11,188 nucleotides of DNA from Acidobacteriota bacterium (lineage in GTDB: Bacteria > Acidobacteriota > Aminicenantia > Aminicenantales > Saccharicenantaceae). The translations under genes were made by a program, and so were the position numbers. The DNA lies in assembly GCA_003476685.1 (NCBI GenBank), contig DMVN01000078.1, positions 1 through 11,188 of the forward strand, in the 5' to 3' direction. Below are positions 7,532 to 11,188 of this stretch, piece after piece; position 1 is the stretch's first letter; the number at the start of each line of letters is the position of its first letter. The notes beneath the pieces are model-generated. The model was given only the letters and a program-made list of their open reading frames with translations. It was not told the origin of the DNA and ran no database searches.

Positions 7532-7547
7532 CTGGAGCCGTCTCCAG
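7532..7547. other. Hairpin in the era-tRNA spacer
   Basis: CTGGAG-CCGT-CTCCAG forms a perfect 6-bp stem with a 4-base loop, 70 bp after era. A second weak inverted repeat (CAACC...GGTTG) is at 7492-7506. Neither has a following T-run, so they are not convincing intrinsic terminators. The rest of the 7462-7604 spacer shows no gene. Confidence 0.3.
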
Positions 7548-7604
7548 CTCAGGGCCAGCTCCCGGTTAGAGGATAAATCCAGCCACCGCGGCCGTCTCCT
7601 GTTA

Positions 7605-7633
7605 TTGACAATTCAGGTGTTTGATGAGAAAAT
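7605..7633 (+). promoter_or_regulatory. Promoter of tRNA-His
   Basis: A perfect TTGACA (7605-7610) with 17-bp spacing to GAAAAT (7628-7633), which is preceded by TGA (7625-7627) as an extended -10. The predicted start, near 7640, lies only about 8 nt before the mature tRNA 5' end. The -10 hexamer itself matches only four of six bases. Confidence 0.55.
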
Positions 7634-7647
7634 TTTAGTCCTTTCAC

Positions 7648-7724
7648 GGTGAGTGTAGCTCAAGGGTTAGAGCACCGGACTGTGGATCCGGTGGTTGGGG
7701 GTTCGAATCCCCTCACTCACCCCA
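7648..7724 (+). tRNA. tRNA-His (anticodon GTG), CCA encoded
   Basis: A complete cloverleaf. The acceptor stem GTGAGTG/CACTCAC (7649-7655 with 7714-7720) is fully paired. The D-arm stem is GCTC/GAGC, and the anticodon stem CCGGA/TCCGG encloses the loop CTGTGGA with anticodon GTG at 7682-7684. The T-arm is GGGGG-TTCGAAT-CCCCT. The extra G at 7648 opposite C73 (7721) is the G-1:C73 pair that identifies histidine tRNAs, and here it is genome-encoded. The 3' CCA (7722-7724) is also encoded. It stands alone with its own promoter and converges with the next gene, whose stop codon is 6 bp away on the opposite strand. Confidence 0.97.
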
Positions 7725-7730
7725 TTTCCC

Positions 7731-8372
7731 CTAAAAAGAAATCCCGGCCAGGACAGAAATACTCTTGTTTTTTATGTAATCCACTTCAAAACCGGTCAGA
7801 GCCACGTTGGACAGTCCCAGGTGATACCGTCCTTCCAGACTGAGCTTAATAGCTCGCACTTTGAACTCCAGTCCGCTGCCGAATACAACCGCCAGCTCGC
7901 CCTTCCTGAAATAGTCCCTGGAATCAGCCGCACCCACCTCCGAACCTTCGGCATCATAGATGACCGAGGTGGCTTTCATCAGGTAACCGTAAGATGGCCC
8001 GGCATAGATAAAGGGTCGGGCCGGGCCGGCCTGGAGCACCGACCATTTCAAAAGAAGAAGGGCTTCCAGGTAATCATGATGCCATTCCACTTTGTAAAAC
8101 CCGTCATCTATGTAGGCTTCATATTTAGTTCCGCGCCTGGCAAACATGAATTCGGGCTGGATGGCAAGCGGCCCCAGCTTCAGGCTTAAGAATAAGCCCC
8201 CGGTCAGACAGTTCAGGTTTCTGAATTCGGCCACATCCATCGGCTGAGGCGAAACGGAAATGCTGGCCAGGTTCAACCCACCCTTGAAGCCAACAGAAAT
8301 CCTGGCGGCTTCGGCCTGCAGGCCGGTCAGAAACAAGGTGAAAAATAAGGTCAGAACCAGGCTTCTTCTCAA
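7731..8372 (-). CDS. Outer-membrane beta-barrel protein (PorT/OmpX-like porin family)
   Basis: 213 residues from a TTG start at 8372. Signal peptide: basic MRRS followed by a hydrophobic stretch up to ~18 and an A-E-A cleavage site at 20-22. The mature part consists of alternating, amphipathic strands rich in aromatic and Gly residues (ISVGFKGGLNLAS, LAIQPEFMFARRG, FIYAGPSYGYLM, IKLSLEGRYHLGLSN) and ends in 'SISVLAGISF', with the terminal Phe typical of the BAM recognition signal. The organisation matches the outer-membrane beta-barrel family PF13568, probably 8 strands. The frame is open to 8432, but AGGAGG at 8379-8384 lies 6 nt before the TTG and the signal peptide begins there, so I chose TTG; a GTG at 8378 is too close to that site. 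Substrate or function is unknown. The gene upstream on the same strand (GH28-like) is separated by a terminator, so this is likely its own transcript. Confidence 0.82.
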   Translation of the reverse strand: MRRSLVLTLFFTLFLTGLQAEAARISVGFKGGLNLASISVSPQPMDVAEFRNLNCLTGGLFLSLKLGPLAIQPEFMFARRGTKYEAYIDDGFYKVEWHHDYLEALLLLKWSVLQAGPARPFIYAGPSYGYLMKATSVIYDAEGSEVGAADSRDYFRKGELAVVFGSGLEFKVRAIKLSLEGRYHLGLSNVALTGFEVDYIKNKSISVLAGISF

Positions 8373-8378
8373 GTACAC

Positions 8379-8384
8379 CCTCCT
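8379..8384 (-). promoter_or_regulatory. Ribosome binding site AGGAGG deciding a TTG start
   Basis: A perfect AGGAGG lies 6 nt upstream of TTG at 8372 and directly abuts GTG at 8378. The spacing selects the TTG, which is also where the signal peptide begins. Confidence 0.7.
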
Positions 8385-8455
8385 CTCTATTCTTCTGGCT
8401 TTATGATACCCCAAAGGCAGTTTTAATACCACTCTATTGGCGGCCAGAGATAAGG

Positions 8456-8468
8456 CTCCGGTCCGGAG
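8456..8468. promoter_or_regulatory. Palindrome CTCCGG-T-CCGGAG upstream of the barrel gene
   Basis: A perfect 6-1-6 dyad about 84 bp upstream of the barrel gene start and 22 bp past the terminator of the GH28-like gene. With a one-base bulge the arms extend by AGG/CCT. A 1-base centre suggests a protein-binding DNA site rather than an RNA hairpin. No convincing promoter pair could be fixed beside it; TATCAT (8402-8407, minus) is a possible -10 without a good -35. Confidence 0.3.
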
Positions 8469-8489
8469 GCCTCATTTTCATAATAAACT

Positions 8490-8510
8490 AAAAACTGCCG
8501 GCTCCAGCAG
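8490..8510 (-). terminator. Intrinsic terminator of the GH28-like gene
   Basis: Read on the minus strand, CTGCTG-GAGC-CGGCAG (8510 to 8495) forms a 6-bp stem (one T-G wobble) with a 4-base loop, followed immediately by TTTTT and further T-rich sequence. It lies 45 bp after the stop of the GH28-like gene and would separate it from the barrel gene downstream. Confidence 0.6.
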
Positions 8511-8555
8511 CTTTCCCGCTCCCCGCCTCCCACGCGGCCGGCTCCAGAACCCTGA

Positions 8556-10196
8556 TCATTCCTCAATCTTCTTCAGTCTTTTAACTCTTGCCCCGGCCCC
8601 AATCTCGACCGGCTTAAGGGCCTGGCTCAGTTCATTTCCACCCAGGAAAATGTCCCCGCTCTTACTTCCTAAAAGTTTCAGGAAAACGCCCGTTCCCGGA
8701 GCGGCCTGGCAGTTCCTGATGAGGGCTCTTTCCACCTGGTTCAGGACCAGGGCTGCGCTGTTCAGGTCTCCCTCCCTGGCCTGGCGGGTCTTAAGACCAT
8801 CAACCTCCAGCTCCTGGACATTTTCGGCATAAACCGCATTCTGCCAGCGTTCATAAACCGGACCCTCCCAGATTACCTCCACCTTTCTCAGGGTGAAATG
8901 GCGAGCCAGCTTTATTTCCAGGGCATTAACGGCTTTATCATAAAGTGAATCGGGGTTATGTGATATGGCCAGTCGCAGATTCTCTATGGCCACATCCTCC
9001 AGCCAGCTTTCGGGATGACCGGTTATCTGGCTCGAACCCTGACCCCGGGCCATGATATTTTTGATGAGCACCCGACGAATTTTCCCCGCCGGCCGGTCAT
9101 CTTCCTTTTTCCAGTTGCGGTGGACTTCGCTCCGCTTCTTGATATTAAAATGAATCGGCTCGCCATCACCCCACCAGAACCAGTCGTGCCGCCGGGTTTC
9201 GATCACCAGGTTGGAAATGACCACATCCTCCACCACCCCGCCGTCAAAGACCATGAAGGACAGCCCGCGGTTGGAATCGGTGATGACGCAGTTTTCTATG
9301 GTCACTTTCCTGATAGCATTCATATTCCCGTCACAGAACTTAATAGCGCTGGAAGCCGAAGATAACCGGCAGTTGGTTACAGTGATGTTCTCGCAGGGCA
9401 GGGCTGGCCCGAACCAGTTCATGGAATAAAAGACGATGGCATCATCGCCGGTCTCAATGGTCGAATTGGCAATCCTGACATCCCGGCAACCGTCAGGGTC
9501 AATGCCGTCAGCCCAGACCCCGTCCTTTAGGCTGGAGCGAATATAAACGCCGTCTATGGTCAGCCGCTCGCAGCCATAGGGATGGATGGTCCAGCTGGGC
9601 GAGTCTACAAAAGATAATCCCCTGATCAGCACATCCCGGCACCGGAGCAATAGCACCAGCTTGCCATACTGGTTGGCCCGCGGGAAGGAGCGGATAAGGG
9701 GCCGGCCAATTTTCTCCATCTCCAGCTGGTTGGGGTAGATAAAGTCGTCGTGGAAATCACCCTTTTCCCTCCAGTCGTATTCAGCCTGGCCGTTGATGAC
9801 CCCTCGCCCTTCAAGGGTAATGTTGACCAGGTCTTCCCCATAAAACAGTGCGTCCTTATCAAAGGCTGCCTTTTCTTTAATGGAGTAAACGGTAGCCCCG
9901 GCTTCAAGGTAAACCCGGACCTGGCTCCGCAGGTGAATGGTGCCGCTGCTGTAATCACCGGGCGGGAAATATACCTGTCCACCACCGGCCGCGGCACAGG
10001 CCTCTATGGCTGCCTGAATGGCCTTCTGACAATTCTCTGTTTTTTTCCCGCTGGCCCCGAAATCCCTGACATTAAATACTGTCTGGCCTCCGGCCGTAAG
10101 GACGGGCGCGGCCCCGACGGATGAAAGACTTATCAAAATGAACACCCCGAGCCCAATTAAAATCCGAATTGTTTTCAGCCGCGATTTGAAAGGCAT
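8556..10196 (-). CDS. Secreted GH28-like (polygalacturonase-related) parallel beta-helix protein
   Basis: 546 residues. An N-terminal signal peptide (basic RLK, hydrophobic core ~10-26, cleavage near 'SVGAA' 26-30) sends it to the periplasm or outside. 'FNVRDFGASGKKTENCQKAIQAAI' (41-64) and 'GGGQVYFPPGDY' (71-82) are the classical start of GH28/pectate-lyase-3 beta-helices, and many strand repeats follow (NITVTNC, VTIENC, VVISNL). In the active-site region ADGID (229-233) and GDDAI (250-254) keep the three Asp positions (230, 251, 252) with the 21-residue spacing of true GH28 enzymes. The GHG His is replaced (SSASSAIKF, 279-287), and the RIK position reads RGLSF (310-314). It is therefore a divergent relative, probably acting on a different sugar linkage. 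The ATG at 10196 has GAGGAG 6 nt upstream. It is divergent from the Tat-exported protein gene. Confidence 0.85.
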   Translation of the reverse strand: MPFKSRLKTIRILIGLGVFILISLSSVGAAPVLTAGGQTVFNVRDFGASGKKTENCQKAIQAAIEACAAAGGGQVYFPPGDYSSGTIHLRSQVRVYLEAGATVYSIKEKAAFDKDALFYGEDLVNITLEGRGVINGQAEYDWREKGDFHDDFIYPNQLEMEKIGRPLIRSFPRANQYGKLVLLLRCRDVLIRGLSFVDSPSWTIHPYGCERLTIDGVYIRSSLKDGVWADGIDPDGCRDVRIANSTIETGDDAIVFYSMNWFGPALPCENITVTNCRLSSASSAIKFCDGNMNAIRKVTIENCVITDSNRGLSFMVFDGGVVEDVVISNLVIETRRHDWFWWGDGEPIHFNIKKRSEVHRNWKKEDDRPAGKIRRVLIKNIMARGQGSSQITGHPESWLEDVAIENLRLAISHNPDSLYDKAVNALEIKLARHFTLRKVEVIWEGPVYERWQNAVYAENVQELEVDGLKTRQAREGDLNSAALVLNQVERALIRNCQAAPGTGVFLKLLGSKSGDIFLGGNELSQALKPVEIGAGARVKRLKKIEE

Positions 10197-10208
10197 GTTT
10201 GTCTCCTC

Positions 10209-10221
10209 AACCTCTGAGGTT
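10209..10221. promoter_or_regulatory. Palindrome AACCTC-T-GAGGTT at the GH28-like promoter
   Basis: A perfect 6-1-6 dyad lies between the candidate -10 box (10222-10227, minus) and the ribosome binding site, covering the expected transcription start. This position suits a repressor operator. It does not share sequence with the dyad at 8456. Confidence 0.4.
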
Positions 10222-10248
10222 ATTTTATTTATTTCCCACGGCTGGCAA
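10222..10248 (-). promoter_or_regulatory. Candidate promoter of the GH28-like gene
   Basis: Read leftward, TTGCCA (10243-10248) and TAAAAT (10222-10227) are each one base off consensus. The spacer is 15 bp, shorter than ideal. Confidence 0.4.
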
Positions 10249-10409
10249 CAGCAGATTCTGATTTGGCCCGGCCCAGGGCCGCGGCCGACACTTCTATCTC
10301 CAGGATTCCAACCCGTAACCCACCCGGCCCGGAAAGAAGACGGGCTCTAATAATCCATCCTTAAAAAATTCCCAAGCCCCAAGGCGGTCGTGCCGGTTAA
10401 AATTCTGGC

Positions 10410-10439
10410 TTGACCGTGGCTCAGTAGCGGTGGTATGAA
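10410..10439 (+). promoter_or_regulatory. Candidate promoter of the Tat-exported protein gene
   Basis: TTGACC (10410-10415, five of six) and TATGAA (10434-10439, four of six) are 18 bp apart, with TGG directly before the -10 (extended -10 type). The start would be near 10446, leaving a ~20-nt leader with AAAGGAG before the ATG. The remainder of the 10197-10465 spacer is partly GC-rich (around 10265-10285) and shows no gene. Confidence 0.4.
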
Positions 10440-10465
10440 AAGGACAAAGGAGAAAGGAGCGTGCC

Positions 10466-11188
10466 ATGAATCATTCAGGAAATTCAGGTCCAGGGAAAGC
10501 CACTTTTTTTAGCCGGCGCCAGTTCCTGGGAAGCTGCCTGGCCGGTTCGGCTTCACTGCTTCTTTTCAAGCAAAACCTGAGGTCGGCTTCCAGCCAGACT
10601 TCCTTGGCCGCAACTGAACCGGGTGACCGGCCCAGAATCCGCCTCGTTTTCTCGCATATACCACCGGACAGACCGACCTGGCCCAACATCGGCTACGATT
10701 ATGAAAGCCGCAAGAAAGAACTCTTCGGCCGGCTGAGGTCGGCTCTGCCGGAAATAGATTTTCTCCCGGTCACCGTTCAATCGCAAAAAGAAGCCGAGGC
10801 CCTGCTCCAGCAGGACCAGGACATAGACGGTTACGTGATTTTCCTCCTGGGCATCTGGACTGGAGCGGCCAGGGCCATCATCTCTTCGGGCCGGCCGGTA
10901 ATCCTGGTTGATGACCTTTTTGCTGGCTCGGGCGAGTTCCTGATTGAACATGCCGCCGCCAGAAGAGCCGGGCAGAAGGTGGCCGGCGTCAGCTCTTCCC
11001 GGTTTGAAGACGCGGTCGAAGCCATCGGCTGCTTCCCGGCCATCAAGAAGATGAAGCAGAGCCGGATACTGGATGTTACCGACAGCCCGGGCTTCTGGGG
11101 AAACCCGCAGAAAATCAAACAATATTTCGGAACGGAAGTGGTCAAAATCGGCTCGGCCGAAATCAACCAGGCCTACCGGAACGCCAAC
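10466..11188 (+). CDS. Tat-exported protein resembling L-fucose/arabinose isomerase N-terminal region, cut by window end
   Basis: 241 codons are open to the window edge. The start ATG has AAAGGAG at ~7 nt. Residues 16-21 read SRRQFL, a twin-arginine (Tat) motif, followed by a short hydrophobic stretch (22-34), so the protein is predicted to be exported folded. From ~57 on comes 'RIRLVFSHIPP', then 'TWPNIGYDYESRKKELFGRLRSALP', 'DGYVIFLLGIWTGAARAII', 'RPVILVDDLFAGSGEFLI' and 'GVSSSRFEDAVEAI'. These alternating strand-helix blocks look to me like the first Rossmann-like domain of proteins annotated as sugar isomerases (L-fucose/L-arabinose isomerase-like) with a Tat signal in environmental bacteria. 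The similarity is by pattern memory; catalytic metal ligands would lie downstream and are not visible, so enzyme activity is unproven. It is divergent from the GH28-like gene across a 269-bp promoter region. Confidence 0.7.
   Translation, partial: MNHSGNSGPGKATFFSRRQFLGSCLAGSASLLLFKQNLRSASSQTSLAATEPGDRPRIRLVFSHIPPDRPTWPNIGYDYESRKKELFGRLRSALPEIDFLPVTVQSQKEAEALLQQDQDIDGYVIFLLGIWTGAARAIISSGRPVILVDDLFAGSGEFLIEHAAARRAGQKVAGVSSSRFEDAVEAIGCFPAIKKMKQSRILDVTDSPGFWGNPQKIKQYFGTEVVKIGSAEINQAYRNAN

Noticed and set aside
7492..7547. Terminator for the era operon
   Set aside because: Hairpins exist but no T-run follows either of them, so I list only a hairpin and not a terminator.
7649..7843. Small open frame starting in the tRNA
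   Set aside because: It begins at G1 of tRNA-His and reads through the tRNA; the tRNA fold is decisive.
8437..8832. Plus-strand frame opposite the 3' end of the GH28-like gene
   Set aside because: Pro/Ser/Arg-rich, no ribosome binding site, overlaps the terminator and the opposite coding strand.
10526..10537. Possible lipobox L-G-S-C (Cys24) in the Tat-exported protein
   Set aside because: The Cys follows the twin arginines by only five residues and precedes the hydrophobic core, so it is in the wrong place for signal peptidase II.
10553..11122. Minus-strand frame of 189 codons at the right end
   Set aside because: Antisense to the Tat-protein gene, which has a good ribosome binding site, a Tat motif and a coherent alpha/beta pattern.

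Overview
The window looks like chromosomal DNA of a fairly GC-rich, diderm (outer-membrane-bearing) bacterium. This rests on a predicted outer-membrane beta-barrel protein that ends in Phe, on Sec and Tat export signals, and on a housekeeping operon of general bacterial type. The style of the proteins (a 'LKALGYID' C-terminal tail, a secreted GH28-like protein, a Tat-exported sugar-isomerase-like protein) reminds me of Acidobacteriota/Aminicenantes-like or Planctomycetes-like genomes, but that placement is a guess and no marker here settles it. I see no mobile element, CRISPR array or phage gene.

Left part (1-1440): a minus-strand pair reads leftward. It consists of a 71-aa ribbon-helix-helix-type protein followed 44 bp later by sulfate adenylyltransferase (sat), which is cut by the window edge. 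A near-consensus promoter (TTGAAA-N17-TATAAA) lies directly in front of the small gene, and a 10-bp palindrome lies just upstream of it.

Centre (1440-7461): a tight plus-strand housekeeping operon, phoH - pgpH (7TM-HD, c-di-AMP phosphodiesterase type) - ybeY - corC-like CBS protein - era. Gaps are 6, -56, 4 and 2 bp. YbeY, Era and PhoH are functionally linked through rRNA processing and ribosome assembly. PgpH adds nucleotide second-messenger turnover, and the CBS protein is probably a membrane ion-transport or regulatory protein. The start of phoH is uncertain, because the candidate TTG start coincides with a good sigma70 -35 box.

Right part (7462-11188): a complete tRNA-His(GTG) with its own promoter faces, at a distance of only 6 bp, a minus-strand outer-membrane beta-barrel gene. 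Upstream of that barrel gene, on the same strand, is a secreted GH28-like parallel beta-helix protein with its own intrinsic terminator. It keeps the three catalytic Asp residues but has lost the His and Arg/Lys motifs of true polygalacturonases. A 269-bp divergent promoter region, with candidate promoters in both directions and a 6-1-6 palindrome, separates it from a plus-strand gene for a Tat-exported protein that resembles the N-terminal part of L-fucose/arabinose-isomerase-like proteins and is cut by the window end. The last two may form a secreted carbohydrate-processing locus.
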